This document shows positions 52,897-63,108 of a stretch of 64,000 bases of DNA, one piece after another; within the stretch, counting starts at the first letter, position 1; each line of letters starts with the position of its first letter. Below the pieces are notes generated by a model. That model did not search any database. It saw only the letters and a list, made by a program, of their open reading frames with translations, and was not told where the DNA came from. Both the position numbers and the translations under genes were made by a program. The stretch is from Verrucomicrobiaceae bacterium E54. GTDB taxonomy: Bacteria > Verrucomicrobiota > Verrucomicrobiia > Verrucomicrobiales > Akkermansiaceae. The stretch lies in the NCBI GenBank assembly GCA_022548915.1, contig JAKZES010000013.1:52538-116537 (forward strand), given 5' to 3'.

Positions 52897-54306
52897 ATGA
52901 GAACAAGATCCAAAGTAACACTGTCCCGCCGGAGCTTCATCAAGACCTCCACCGCGTTCGGCGCGCTGACAATTCTTCCAGCGCATCTGGCGTTGGGAAA
53001 AAAATCGGGGTCGGGCCACTTGCCACCGAGCGAAAAGATCAACCTCGCGGCGATCGGTATCGGTAACCAGGGAGGTAGCAATATCTCCGGCTTGTTGAGC
53101 ACCGGAATGGTCAACATCGTTGCGCTATGCGATGTGGACTTGAATGGCAAGCACACCAGAAAGGCCCAGGAAGCCTGTCCGAATGCCAAAACATTCACCG
53201 ATTTCCGCAAAATGTTCGATGAGATGGCGGATGAATTTGACGCTGTCCTCATTGCAACTCCGGATCACTCCCACTTCAGCGCGGCAATGCTTGCCATGTC
53301 CCAGGGAAAATCGATTTACGTTCAAAAGCCGCTCGCCCACACCTTTGGACAGTGCGAGCGTCTGATGGACATGGCAAAGCGCTCAGGAGTCGTGACTCAG
53401 ATGGGCAACCAGGGGCACTCCGGAGGAAGCTACTTCCAGTTTCAGGAGTGGATGAAGGCTGGAATCATCAAGGATATCACCCGCATTGATGCCACCATGA
53501 ATTCCGGGCGCCGTTGGCATGGCTGGGGGCAGGATTGCACCGGCTATCCGGAAGATCCGGTCCCCGAGGGCATGAATCTTGATGTCTGGTATGACTACGC
53601 GGCCGTCAACCCGATGAGCAAGGAACTGCATCCGAAGAATTGGCGTTCGTGGTTTGAATACGGATCAGGCGCCTTCGGCGATTGGGGGCCACACATTCTG
53701 GACAGCTGTCACGAATTCCTCGAGCTGGGCCTGCCAACTTCGGTCGAGGCCGTCATGCTGAAGGGCCACAACAAGTTCGTTTTCCCGCAGGCTTCCACCA
53801 TCCGCTTTGACTTTCCCGGGCGCAAGGAGATGCCACCGTGCGTCGTCACATGGCACGACGGTGTCGGCAACCACCCTGAGCTGCCCGAGGAGCTCGGACC
53901 ACTTGCAGGCGATGGATCACGTGGGCCGTTGAAAATGCCGAGTGAGGGGAAGATCCTTCACGGAAAGGAACTCACGTTCATGGCAGGTGCCAAATCAAGT
54001 CCGCTTTACATCGTCCCCAAGGAAAAACATCTCGATTTGCGCACCAGCCTGCCCAAGTTCACCACAAAGGCTTCGGGCCACTTCGAGAACTTCCTTCTCT
54101 CCATCAAGGGAGAAGAAAAGGCTCGTTCCGATTTCCGCGTTTCTGGCCCGCTTTGCCAGGTTTTCAACCTCGGAATGATTTCCCAGCGTCTTGGCGGCAC
54201 ATTTACCTTCGATCCGGTGAAGAAGCAAATTACCGACAACGCCAAGGCCAACGCCCTGCTCGATCCGCCTCCACGGAAAGGCTGGGAAGAGTTTTACAAT
54301 CTCTAA
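52897..54306 (+). CDS. Tat-exported Gfo/Idh/MocA family oxidoreductase (QKP subtype)
   Basis: A 469-aa oxidoreductase with a twin-arginine leader (TLSRRSFIKTSTAFGALTIL), Rossmann motif LAAIGIGNQGGSN, and QKP (about Q143, in YVQKPLAHTFGQCE) in place of EKP. VVTQMGNQGHSGG and FGDWGPHILDSCHEFLELGL match the same subtype as the protein at 890 (VMGNQGHTMEG). It follows a DUF1080 gene by 24 bp and is followed by the GH95 gene, so it belongs to the plus-strand set running to 63903. The DNA of this and the next two genes appears less GC-rich than the sulfatase at 61511. Confidence 0.88.
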   Translation: MRTRSKVTLSRRSFIKTSTAFGALTILPAHLALGKKSGSGHLPPSEKINLAAIGIGNQGGSNISGLLSTGMVNIVALCDVDLNGKHTRKAQEACPNAKTFTDFRKMFDEMADEFDAVLIATPDHSHFSAAMLAMSQGKSIYVQKPLAHTFGQCERLMDMAKRSGVVTQMGNQGHSGGSYFQFQEWMKAGIIKDITRIDATMNSGRRWHGWGQDCTGYPEDPVPEGMNLDVWYDYAAVNPMSKELHPKNWRSWFEYGSGAFGDWGPHILDSCHEFLELGLPTSVEAVMLKGHNKFVFPQASTIRFDFPGRKEMPPCVVTWHDGVGNHPELPEELGPLAGDGSRGPLKMPSEGKILHGKELTFMAGAKSSPLYIVPKEKHLDLRTSLPKFTTKASGHFENFLLSIKGEEKARSDFRVSGPLCQVFNLGMISQRLGGTFTFDPVKKQITDNAKANALLDPPPRKGWEEFYNL

Positions 54307-54579
54307 TGGGTGAACGTGCCAAGGGAATGTTCATTCATCCCCAATTCTCGTGACGCATACCGGCAAACCCATGACTGCAAGGTCGGGTGAATCCCTGCCT
54401 CGCTCTTCCGTTTGCGACGCTTACAGAACTTGGGCAAGCCTCAAAGCCTGAGTAGGGCGCGCAGACTGACGAATGCCCCTCCGCTGCCTTGCTTCATCCA
54501 TGATTGGGCAGCCAGCCACATCCAATACGGCCCTGAACACGGACCATACCAGAATCGATGTCCCATCATTTCGCAGACA

Positions 54580-56961
54580 ATGATCAGATCATTCATTCAG
54601 ACACTACTATCCATCCCCATTATTACAATTCTCCTGACTTCAGCGATTCCGTCTGGAGCCAAGGACTATATTCTGATGGATGAAGCGCCCGCGGCGCTTG
54701 ACCTTCAAGGATGGGAAAATGCCTCTTTTCCTTTGGGCAACGGCTACATGGGAGTAAGTTTTTTCGGCGGTGTTGAGAAGGAGCTCTGGCAGGTGACTGA
54801 TCCTACGATTTATGCGAACTCCTGGGAGAAGAGGCGGAAGCGGCATCGTATCGGGCTCTCCAGCGCAGTGGAGTTGTATTTCGAAACCGAACATGAGCAT
54901 GAATCCGTTTCTGATTATTCAAGACAGTTGGATATCATGCGAGGCCTCGGCACAACCACTTATGTGGCCGATGGAGTCACCTTCACGCGGGAGCAATTGA
55001 CGAGCTACCCGGCCAATGTGTTCTCCGCCCGAATCAGCGCGGACAAGAATGGAATGGTGTCCTTTCGCCTCAGGGCAAGGCATTCCTATCCCGAGCCCCG
55101 CAGAACGGTTCAAGCGGATATCGAGGGTGACGTGATCGTGCTCACTGGCATGACGGAAGTCCTGAAGACGAAGTATCAGGCGCGCATCGCGGTAGAAGTC
55201 GATGAGGGCGATATCAAGGTGTCGCAGTCGGGCAATGAAGGCATTGTCGAGGTCACAGGAGCCAACGCGGCAACGGTCTGTCTGACGATTGGAACCAACT
55301 ATCAGAACAAGCCAGAGGTTTACCTGACCTCCACCCATTTTTACGGCTATTCAGACAGCGCAGCAACGCCACCGGAATTCGAGGACAAGGGAAAGAAACT
55401 TGAGGGCAACCCACTGCCGGTCGAAGCAATCAAGGAACGCTTGACCCAGGCGCGGGCGAAGGGATGGGAATCCATCAAACAAGAACATTTGGCCGATTTT
55501 CAGCCCATTATGGAGCGCTGCTCCATCGATCTGGGGGGCGTGCTCCCTGAAATCCCGATCGCGGAAGTACGCGGCAATTACAAGAGTGACAAGATTGAGA
55601 ACCCGGCCCATGCCCGCTACTTGGAGGAGTTGTTTTTTCAATACGGTCGCTACCTCATGGCAGCATCGTCGCGCCCAGGAACCTTGCCGGCAGGTCTACA
55701 GGGAACCTGGAGCTGGAAGGAAAGCGCCCCATGGACGGGAGGGTATTGGCTGAATATCAACTTCCAGATGAATTACTGGCCGACTTTCAGCACGAATCTG
55801 ACCGAGATGATCGGGCCCTATCTGGACCAGCTTCAAGCGATGTATCCACGGCATCAGTACTTGGCAAAACTGTATGCTAAGGATGAATTGGGCAAGGAGG
55901 TCGATGATGTGTGGACAGTGGGACACTCCAACCACGCCTACGATGCCGCGGAGATAACCTCCAAAGGAGGCATCGGCGGCGGGCCATTTACGCTCCTTCC
56001 TCTCTGGGACTGGTATCTATTCACCGGAGACACCGAGATCCTTGAAGAGATCTGGCCCCTGCTTTACAAATCCAGCCGCTTCCTCGTTCAAGTCATGCAG
56101 GAGCAGGAGGACGGCAAGATTCTGGCAGTGCCTTCCTACTCCCCGGAGAACAAAAGTCCCGAGGGAGTCAAGGTGGCGAAAGGAACCGCCTATGATCAGC
56201 AGATGGTCTACGAGGGGCACTTGATGACCCTGACCGCAGCCCGGATCCTCGGAAAAGATGAACCCCTCCTGGATACCATGCGCGACCATTTGCCGCGTCT
56301 TGACCCGGTCATGATCGGGAGTGACCCGCTGGGCGCCTACCTCATGGAGTTTCGCGAAGAGAAGGCTTACCATGGTGGAAGTCACCGTCACATCAGCCAA
56401 TTGGTTGGCCTGGTTCCGGGCACGATCATTTCACAAAAGCCGGAATGGATTCAAGCTGCCCAGACCACCCTGAACTTGCGTGGTGACAAGAGCAGGGGCT
56501 GGGCACTGGCGCATCGCTTGAACTCCTGGGCGCGCACCCACGACGGCGACCGGAGCCTGGTTCTGCTCGACAATCTCCTTTCGGACCGGGTCTATGACAA
56601 CCTCTGGGGCAAGCATGCCCCCTTTCAAATTGACGCCAATTTCGGGGGGACTTCAGGGATCGCGGAAATGCTCCTACAGAGCCATGTGCTGCAGGACCTG
56701 CCTGATGAGGGGCCGCTGGGATTCGAGGACTTCAACTTTCTCATTCACATCCTGCCGGCCATTCCGAAGGAATGGTCCGAGGGTTCATTCACTGGCATGA
56801 AAGCACGTGGTGGTTTCGAAGTAGGTGCGAACTGGGAGAGTGGAAAGGCGAAGAGAGTCACCGTCAAATCTCTCAAAGGCAATGCCGCCCGACTCCAAAT
56901 CGGCGACCAAGTTCAAGAGATCAAGATCGCCAAAGGCGAAGTAGGGATCTTTGATTTCTAA
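54580..56961 (+). CDS. GH95 family glycosidase (alpha-L-fucosidase/galactosidase)
   Basis: A 793-aa secreted enzyme; ATG 54580 begins a signal peptide (MIRSFIQTLLSIPIITILLT). The N-terminal beta domain has the GH95 hallmark WENASFPLGNGYMGVSFFGG. In the (alpha/alpha)6 barrel, expected catalytic residues are visible: Asn392 and Asn394 in YWLNINFQMNYWP, Glu523 in SYSPENK, and Asp685 in FQIDANFGGTSGIAEMLLQS. The C-terminal beta domain ends GEVGIFDF. GH95 enzymes act by inversion, mainly on 1,2-alpha-L-fucosides and some on L-galactosides. The sulfatase gene 56987 follows by 25 bp, suggesting desulfation and fucose removal work together. Confidence 0.9.
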   Translation: MIRSFIQTLLSIPIITILLTSAIPSGAKDYILMDEAPAALDLQGWENASFPLGNGYMGVSFFGGVEKELWQVTDPTIYANSWEKRRKRHRIGLSSAVELYFETEHEHESVSDYSRQLDIMRGLGTTTYVADGVTFTREQLTSYPANVFSARISADKNGMVSFRLRARHSYPEPRRTVQADIEGDVIVLTGMTEVLKTKYQARIAVEVDEGDIKVSQSGNEGIVEVTGANAATVCLTIGTNYQNKPEVYLTSTHFYGYSDSAATPPEFEDKGKKLEGNPLPVEAIKERLTQARAKGWESIKQEHLADFQPIMERCSIDLGGVLPEIPIAEVRGNYKSDKIENPAHARYLEELFFQYGRYLMAASSRPGTLPAGLQGTWSWKESAPWTGGYWLNINFQMNYWPTFSTNLTEMIGPYLDQLQAMYPRHQYLAKLYAKDELGKEVDDVWTVGHSNHAYDAAEITSKGGIGGGPFTLLPLWDWYLFTGDTEILEEIWPLLYKSSRFLVQVMQEQEDGKILAVPSYSPENKSPEGVKVAKGTAYDQQMVYEGHLMTLTAARILGKDEPLLDTMRDHLPRLDPVMIGSDPLGAYLMEFREEKAYHGGSHRHISQLVGLVPGTIISQKPEWIQAAQTTLNLRGDKSRGWALAHRLNSWARTHDGDRSLVLLDNLLSDRVYDNLWGKHAPFQIDANFGGTSGIAEMLLQSHVLQDLPDEGPLGFEDFNFLIHILPAIPKEWSEGSFTGMKARGGFEVGANWESGKAKRVTVKSLKGNAARLQIGDQVQEIKIAKGEVGIFDF

Positions 56962-56986
56962 TACTTACCTCAATCAACCTACACAA

Positions 56987-58447
56987 ATGAGCACACCAAA
57001 GGTCCCTCTATTGCTCCTGTCACTCATTGCCTTCACCCATCTTTTGGGGCTGGCCAGCCTCAGAGCGGACACCAAGACAGCGGGCAAGCCGAACATCGTG
57101 CTGATCATGACCGATGACCAGGGGTGGGGACAGACGGGATACTACAACCATCCGGTGCTGAAGACCCCGAATCTCGACGCGATGGCAGCAGGTGGTCTGC
57201 GCTTTGACCGCTTCTACGCAGCCTCGCCGAGTTGCTCGCCGACACGGGCGAGCGTGATGACGGGCCGGAACGCGAATCGGACAGGCGCACAGGCGCACGG
57301 TTTCGCTCTGCGATTGCAGGAGAAGACAGTGGCACAGGCACTTCAGGGTGATGGCTACACCACAGGACATTTCGGCAAATGGCACTTGAATGGCACGATA
57401 GGTCCGGGAGTCCCGTTGTTCCCTGACGATAAACACAATCCGGGCGCATTCGGCTTTGAGGAATGGCTGTCTGTGACCAACTATTTTGACCGGGATCCAA
57501 TCATGAGCCGCAAGGGCGAGTTTGTTGAGCTCAAGGGGGACAGTTCGGGCATCATCGTCGATGCGGCTCTGGAGTTCATGAAGAATGCGGTGAAGGACGG
57601 CGAACCCTTCTTGGCGGTCATTTGGGATGGCTCACCTCATTCGCCATCTGTCGCAAGCGAGGAAGACAAGGCAGCCTTCGCAAGTCTGAGTGAGAGGAGC
57701 AAGAACCACTACGGCGAGTTGGTTGCCTTTGACCGCGCGGTCGGGGGGCTACGCGCAGGGTTGCGTGAGCTGGGAGTCGCGGAGAACACCCTGGTCTGGT
57801 TCAATAGCGACAATGGTGGGCTCGGCAACATCAAGCCTGATACAGTAGGGGGACTGAGAGGATACAAGGGTAGCACCTGGGAAGGAGGGATACGCGTTCC
57901 GGGAATTGTCGAATGGCCGGCAGTCATCAAGCCGCGCACTACGGATTACCCGGCGAGCACGATGGATATCTTCCCGACCATCGCGGATATCCTGGACCTG
58001 CCGGATACAGTCTTCGTGAAGCCGATCGACGGCATCAGCCTGTACCCGCTTTTCAAGGGAAAGCAGGAGAAGCGGGAGATCCCGATCTTTTTCAGGCATG
58101 GAAGTCAGTGCGCGTTGATTGACAACGACATGAAGCTGCATACCACCAAGCTGAATCGGGAGGAGTTCGAGCTTTTCAACCTGAGGGAGGACCCGTCGGA
58201 GGCGAACAACATCGCCAAAGCACATCCCGAACGGTTCGAGCAGATGAAGGCGCGCTATCTGGAATGGAGTGACACCGTTGATGCCAGCATCGAAGGCCGG
58301 GACTATCCGGAAGGCAGGGTGCTGCCCCTCGACACCTATGCCCAACGCCACAAATGGGTCGATGACGACCGCTACGAGCCATTCTTCGAGGAATGGAAGG
58401 ATCGCCCGGAGTACGCGAAAGACATCAAGAAAGACCTTGGAAAATAG
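56987..58447 (+). CDS. Type I sulfatase
   Basis: A 486-aa sulfatase. ATG 56987 gives a signal peptide (LLLLSLIAFTHLLGLASLRA); an upstream in-frame start would overlap the GH95 gene. LIMTDDQGWGQ binds metal, and the formylglycine motif is C83-S-P-T-R. HFGKWHLNGTIGPGVP, YFDRDPIMSRKGEF and GLRGYKGSTWEGGIRVPG closely match the sulfatase at 19423. Its place between GH95 and GH78 genes suggests removal of sulfate from a fucose- or rhamnose-bearing glycan. Confidence 0.9.
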   Translation: MSTPKVPLLLLSLIAFTHLLGLASLRADTKTAGKPNIVLIMTDDQGWGQTGYYNHPVLKTPNLDAMAAGGLRFDRFYAASPSCSPTRASVMTGRNANRTGAQAHGFALRLQEKTVAQALQGDGYTTGHFGKWHLNGTIGPGVPLFPDDKHNPGAFGFEEWLSVTNYFDRDPIMSRKGEFVELKGDSSGIIVDAALEFMKNAVKDGEPFLAVIWDGSPHSPSVASEEDKAAFASLSERSKNHYGELVAFDRAVGGLRAGLRELGVAENTLVWFNSDNGGLGNIKPDTVGGLRGYKGSTWEGGIRVPGIVEWPAVIKPRTTDYPASTMDIFPTIADILDLPDTVFVKPIDGISLYPLFKGKQEKREIPIFFRHGSQCALIDNDMKLHTTKLNREEFELFNLREDPSEANNIAKAHPERFEQMKARYLEWSDTVDASIEGRDYPEGRVLPLDTYAQRHKWVDDDRYEPFFEEWKDRPEYAKDIKKDLGK

Positions 58448-58526
58448 GCCAGCAAGTGGGCAGCACAACATGGGGCCATTGATCCAATGGCAGCTCCCAA
58501 GGAGTGCTGCCCGCCCGTTCGGAACC

Positions 58527-61463
58527 ATGAATCCAATGAATCAGAAAGCGCCTCTCAGGATCGCCCGGGTCCTGGCGACGGGACTCCTTCTCCAAAGCGT
58601 GCAGGCAAAACCACATGACCTGAAAGTATGTGAGGGCTTTACCAATCCGATCGGTTTTCACGATGCCACGCCGACCTTCTCATGGAAACTGGCGGACGGT
58701 GTGATTCAACAACGTGCCTACCAATTGCAGGTGAAGGGCGATGTCTCTTGGGACAGCGGATGGGTCGAGTCGGATCAATCCGTTCTCGTGCCTTATGGGA
58801 GCGAGGAGCTGAAGTCGCGCCAGCAGGCGGTCTGGCAGGTTCGCTATCGTGATCAGGATGGTGAGGTGTCCGAGTGGAGTGAGCCGGCTATATTCGAGAT
58901 GGGCCTGCTTTCGTCTGCGGACTGGCACGCCAAGTGGATTCGTCCGCCCGTTGAATCGTCGTCAAAAAAAGGTTTCGTCCTGCATCGTGCGGTCTATCGC
59001 TCGAAGCTGAACCCGCAACTGAAAAGGGACGTGACCAAGCTTCTGAGGAAGCGCGTCAAGAAAGGCATGCTCCGTGTGGAGGCAACGAACCAAGCACTCG
59101 GCGGTGATCCTGCCGAGGGGGAGATCAAGGAGCTGTTCCTGGCCTACTCCGCGGATGGCAAGGCTTTGACGCGGATTGTCAGTGAGAATCAGATCCAGAC
59201 GATCTCCGCGAAATCACTTCCGGCGGAACGCGTGGCCTACCTGCAGCGCGCCTTCAATATCAGCCGGGAAGTGGCTCAAGCCCGGCTCTACGTGACCGCA
59301 AGGGGCCTCTATGAGATCCGGATCAATGGTGAGCGGGTTGGCGAGGATTATTTCGCGCCTGGCTGGACGCCGTATCACAAGCGGATCCCGACCCTTGCCT
59401 ACGATGTGACCGACCGGCTCGCGGGCGGGTCGAACCTGGTGCAATCGCTTTTGGGAACCGGATGGTATGCGGGACGCATGGGCTGGGGAGGCTCCACTGA
59501 CACACACTACGGGAAGTTCCCCGAACTCTTGCTCCAGTTGGAGATTGAGTATGCGGATGGCTCCAAGGAACGGGTGGTCAGTGATGAGAGCTGGCAGGGC
59601 ACTTATGAGGGTCCCATCGTCACCTCGAGCATTTACGATGGCGAGGGGTATGACGCACGGATTCCCCTTGGCGACTGGCGCCCCGTGGTGACTCGGGATT
59701 TGGATGAGGTGCGGCTGGTGCCCAAAGCCCATACTCCGGTGCGCGTGGGTGCGCGATTGACTCCGCAGGCGATCACCGAGCCGGTTCCCGGGCGCTTTGT
59801 CTTTGATCTGGGCCAGAACATGGTGGGCTGGCCTCGTCTGCGGGTTCCGGTCGAGAAGGGTGGTGTTTTGACCGTGCGCTTTGCCGAGATGCTCAATCAA
59901 GACGGAACGCTCTACACCGAAAGCTACCGCACGGCCCATTCCCAGGATTATTACTTTGCAAGTGAAACAGGCAATATCGATTGGGAGCCCACGTTCACAT
60001 TTCACGGCTTTCGTTACGTGGAATTGAGCGGCCTGCCCGAGGGTGCGCAGCCAGGCAAGGATTGGGTCGAAGGTGTTGTCCTCTACTCCGGTCTCCGTCG
60101 GACCGGCACCTTCGAGTCGTCGCACGCGAAGCTGAATCGGCTGCAGCAGAACATCGTCTGGGGGCAGCGCGGCAACTTCCTTGAGATTCCCACGGACTGC
60201 CCGCAGCGGGATGAGCGGTTGGGCTGGACGGGGGATGCGCAAGCCTTCGCTGCAACGGCGATGTTCAACTACGACTGCCATGCGTTCTTCAAAAGCTGGC
60301 TTCGCTCCATGCGGGAGGAACAACGACCGGACGGACACATTCCGAATGTGATTCCGGCGGTTCATACCCTGGACAGTTCCGTCGGTTGGCAGGACGCGGC
60401 GACGATTGTTCCGTGGGCGGCCTATGTTCGAACCGGTGACCGCGAGATCTTGGCCGACAATTTCGAGATGATGGAGAATCTCGTCGGCTGGTATCGGAAG
60501 CGGACGAAAGGCGGACGTGTCGGCGATGTGACGACCTACGGCGATTGGCTGCAGCCGAATGCGATCAACACCGAGAACAACAAGGGCGACACCACGCCGG
60601 ACTATCTGGGGAATGCCTTCTACGCGAACAACCTGCGCATCCTCGCGGATTCAGCCGGGATTCTGGGCAAGCCCTCGGGAAAGCGCTACGCGCAGGAAGC
60701 GGAGCGGGTCCGGGAAGCCTTTGTGGCACACTACTTTGACCAGGACGGCAGCCTCAGGAACACCAGGGAGACGCAAACGGCCTATGTGCTGGCCCTGGCT
60801 TTTGATTTGATTCCCGAAGAACTGAGACCCAAGGCAGTGGGTCATCTGGAACGTCTGGTGGCGGAAGCGGGAGGTCACCTGCGAACCGGATTTCTGGGCA
60901 CGCCCCACCTGAATCGCGTGCTGGATGCGAACGGACGTCCGGAGCTTGCCTTGTCGATCCTGTTCAAGGAAAGCTATCCGTCCTGGTTCTTCTCGATCAA
61001 TCAGGGCGCCACCACCATGTGGGAACGGTGGAACAGCTACTCGCACAAGGACGGTTTTGGCGACGCGAGGATGAACTCGTTCAATCACTACGCCTACGGG
61101 GCCGTGGGCCGGTGGATGTATGAGCGTTTGGCCGGGCTGGCCCCAGATCCCGGGCAGCCCGGCTACAAGCACTTCTTCGTGCGGCCGCTCATCGCGCCGC
61201 AGCTGGAGTTCGCCCGTGCCGAACTCGACACCCCTTACGGAAAAGCCGCCAGTGGATGGCGCAAGGAGGGCGACGCAGTGATTCTGACCGTCGTGGTGCC
61301 GCCCAATACCTCCGCTACCATTCAGCTTCCAGCCGAGGGCCCGGACTCCGTCTCCATTTCAGAAGATCCGGACCGTTTGATCTTCCAGAGAATGGAGAAC
61401 GGACACGCCGTCTACCGGGCCTACGCCGGAACGCATACACTCAGGAGCAAGGTGTCTCGTTGA
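58527..61463 (+). CDS. GH78 alpha-L-rhamnosidase
   Basis: A 978-aa secreted enzyme with a signal peptide (MNPMNQKAPLRIARVLATGL); a second in-frame ATG is at 58536. The N-terminal Fn3-like domain carries GFTNPIGFHDATPTFSWKLA. The catalytic barrel has the standard general-acid motif PTDCPQRDERLGWTGDAQ (Glu563) and the second Glu833 in TTMWERWNSY. An insert near residues 155-230 (KLLRKRVKKGMLRVEATNQ) is longer than in the GH78 at 21412. The two GH78 proteins are clearly different subtypes. It lies between two sulfatase genes in the plus-strand set. Confidence 0.9.
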   Translation: MNPMNQKAPLRIARVLATGLLLQSVQAKPHDLKVCEGFTNPIGFHDATPTFSWKLADGVIQQRAYQLQVKGDVSWDSGWVESDQSVLVPYGSEELKSRQQAVWQVRYRDQDGEVSEWSEPAIFEMGLLSSADWHAKWIRPPVESSSKKGFVLHRAVYRSKLNPQLKRDVTKLLRKRVKKGMLRVEATNQALGGDPAEGEIKELFLAYSADGKALTRIVSENQIQTISAKSLPAERVAYLQRAFNISREVAQARLYVTARGLYEIRINGERVGEDYFAPGWTPYHKRIPTLAYDVTDRLAGGSNLVQSLLGTGWYAGRMGWGGSTDTHYGKFPELLLQLEIEYADGSKERVVSDESWQGTYEGPIVTSSIYDGEGYDARIPLGDWRPVVTRDLDEVRLVPKAHTPVRVGARLTPQAITEPVPGRFVFDLGQNMVGWPRLRVPVEKGGVLTVRFAEMLNQDGTLYTESYRTAHSQDYYFASETGNIDWEPTFTFHGFRYVELSGLPEGAQPGKDWVEGVVLYSGLRRTGTFESSHAKLNRLQQNIVWGQRGNFLEIPTDCPQRDERLGWTGDAQAFAATAMFNYDCHAFFKSWLRSMREEQRPDGHIPNVIPAVHTLDSSVGWQDAATIVPWAAYVRTGDREILADNFEMMENLVGWYRKRTKGGRVGDVTTYGDWLQPNAINTENNKGDTTPDYLGNAFYANNLRILADSAGILGKPSGKRYAQEAERVREAFVAHYFDQDGSLRNTRETQTAYVLALAFDLIPEELRPKAVGHLERLVAEAGGHLRTGFLGTPHLNRVLDANGRPELALSILFKESYPSWFFSINQGATTMWERWNSYSHKDGFGDARMNSFNHYAYGAVGRWMYERLAGLAPDPGQPGYKHFFVRPLIAPQLEFARAELDTPYGKAASGWRKEGDAVILTVVVPPNTSATIQLPAEGPDSVSISEDPDRLIFQRMENGHAVYRAYAGTHTLRSKVSR

Positions 61464-61510
61464 CCTTTCAATGAGGAGAAATCAGAACGACAACTCATGA
61501 CCTTTCACCA

Positions 61511-62950
61511 ATGAATCCGCTTCGAAGCCTACTTTCCGCCGCCCTTCTCCCTGCCGTCCACTTCGGTGCCGTCCACGCCGACGAGGAACCTCCCAACCTC
61601 ATCGTCATCTTCACCGACGACCACGGCTACGCCGATCTGTCCTGCGTCGGGACCGAGCCGGACGTGAAGACGCCGCACCTCGACCGTCTCGCGGCCGAGG
61701 GAGTTCGCTTCACCGATGGCTATGTCACGGCTCCGCAATGCTGCCCTTCGCGAGGGGGGCTGCTGACGGGGCGCGACCAGAACCGTTTCCGTTTCGGCGA
61801 AAACGGGATGGGGCCTCTGCCGGCGGAGGAAGTGACCATCGCCGATCGCCTCGCCGAGGCCGGATACGTCACCGGCATGGTGGGCAAGTGGCATCTCGAC
61901 AACGGCGGCAAACCGAAAGAGCGCTTCCACCCCCGCGGCCGCGGCTTCCAGGAAACCTTCTACGGCTACACCAACAGCTACTCGGCCACCTACGATCTGA
62001 AGGGAAATCGGTTCGACAAGCTGCGACGGATCCGCACCACCGGGGACCGCCTCGACCGCCAGTCCGATGCCGCGGTGCAGTTCATCGAACACCACCACGA
62101 AAAGCCTTTCTTTCTCTACCTGGCCTACTACGCCCCGCATGTCCCTCTGGCTTCTTCGAAGAAATACCTCGACCGCTTCCCCGGCGAGATGCCCGAGCGG
62201 CGGCGTTACGCTCTCGCGATGATTTCGGCCGTGGACGACGGCGTGGGGCGCATCATGGATCGCCTCGAGCATCACGGCATCGACGACAACACCCTGATCT
62301 TCTTCATCGGCGACAACGGCGCCCCGCTCAAGCTCCACATGGAGGACAAGAGCCTCAAGATCGAGGGAGGTGCCTGGGATGGCTCGAAGAACACTCCGCT
62401 CAACGGGGAGAAAGGCATGCTCGCCGAGGGGGGCATCCGCGTTCCCTTCCTCGCGCGCTGGAAGGGAACCATCCCGGGCGGACAAGTTTGCAAGACACCG
62501 GTCACCTCCCTTGACGTCGCCGCCACCGCCTGCGCCATGGCCGGGCTCGACCGTCCGGCCTCGCTTGACGGGCTTGACCTCCTCCCGATGCTGGCCGAGA
62601 AGAAGCCGTTGCCGGACCGTGCGCTCTACTGGCGTTTCTGGGAGCAATCCGCGGTGCGCGAAGGCGACTGGAAACTTCTCAAGCTCGGAAACCGGGGGAT
62701 GTTTCTCTTCAACCTCGCCGAGGATCCGGGGGAGAGGAACAATCTCATCAAGGAGCACCCCGAGATCGCAAAGCGCCTCCTGGACGGGGCAACGACCTGG
62801 GCTGGGGAACTCGATCCTCCTGGTCTCCCCGACGGTTCCGGGAACATTCAGGAGCACTTCTTCTACCATCATTTCTTCAAGCTCCCGCTGCCCGATGGGG
62901 TGAGCGCGGATCAGAGCCCGTTCGCAGTCACTCGCAAGAAGAGAGAATGA
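61511..62950 (+). CDS. Type I sulfatase
   Basis: A 479-aa sulfatase with a signal peptide (MNPLRSLLSAALLPAVHFGA). IVIFTDDHGYADLSCVG holds metal ligands; the formylglycine motif is C77-C-P-S-R, with a second Cys directly after the modified one. MVGKWHLDNGGKPKERFHPR and the WDGSKNTPLNGEKGMLAEGG loop are typical of the arylsulfatase A-like group. It differs from the sulfatase at 56987. It starts 47 bp after the GH78 gene. The DNA appears more GC-rich than the genes at 52897-58447, suggesting separate acquisition. Confidence 0.9.
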   Translation: MNPLRSLLSAALLPAVHFGAVHADEEPPNLIVIFTDDHGYADLSCVGTEPDVKTPHLDRLAAEGVRFTDGYVTAPQCCPSRGGLLTGRDQNRFRFGENGMGPLPAEEVTIADRLAEAGYVTGMVGKWHLDNGGKPKERFHPRGRGFQETFYGYTNSYSATYDLKGNRFDKLRRIRTTGDRLDRQSDAAVQFIEHHHEKPFFLYLAYYAPHVPLASSKKYLDRFPGEMPERRRYALAMISAVDDGVGRIMDRLEHHGIDDNTLIFFIGDNGAPLKLHMEDKSLKIEGGAWDGSKNTPLNGEKGMLAEGGIRVPFLARWKGTIPGGQVCKTPVTSLDVAATACAMAGLDRPASLDGLDLLPMLAEKKPLPDRALYWRFWEQSAVREGDWKLLKLGNRGMFLFNLAEDPGERNNLIKEHPEIAKRLLDGATTWAGELDPPGLPDGSGNIQEHFFYHHFFKLPLPDGVSADQSPFAVTRKKRE

Positions 62951-62964
62951 CAAGAGGTCCTGCT

Positions 62965-62981
62965 GCGGGAACCCGTTTTTT
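62965..62981 (+). terminator. Weak candidate terminator after sulfatase 61511
   Basis: CGGG-AA-CCCG is followed by TTTTTT, but the loop is only two bases as drawn. It sits 15 bases after the sulfatase stop, a sensible place, but the stem is short. Confidence 0.3.
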
Positions 62982-63108
62982 GAGAATAGTGCGCAACTTC
63001 CTCGATTTCCCCGGGTTTATTTCGCGCCGAAGAGAATGCGCCACTGGCCAACGTCCCGATTGGTGAGCCGAATCTAGGCAGCAATCCCCAACCACTGAAG
63101 ATGCGATC

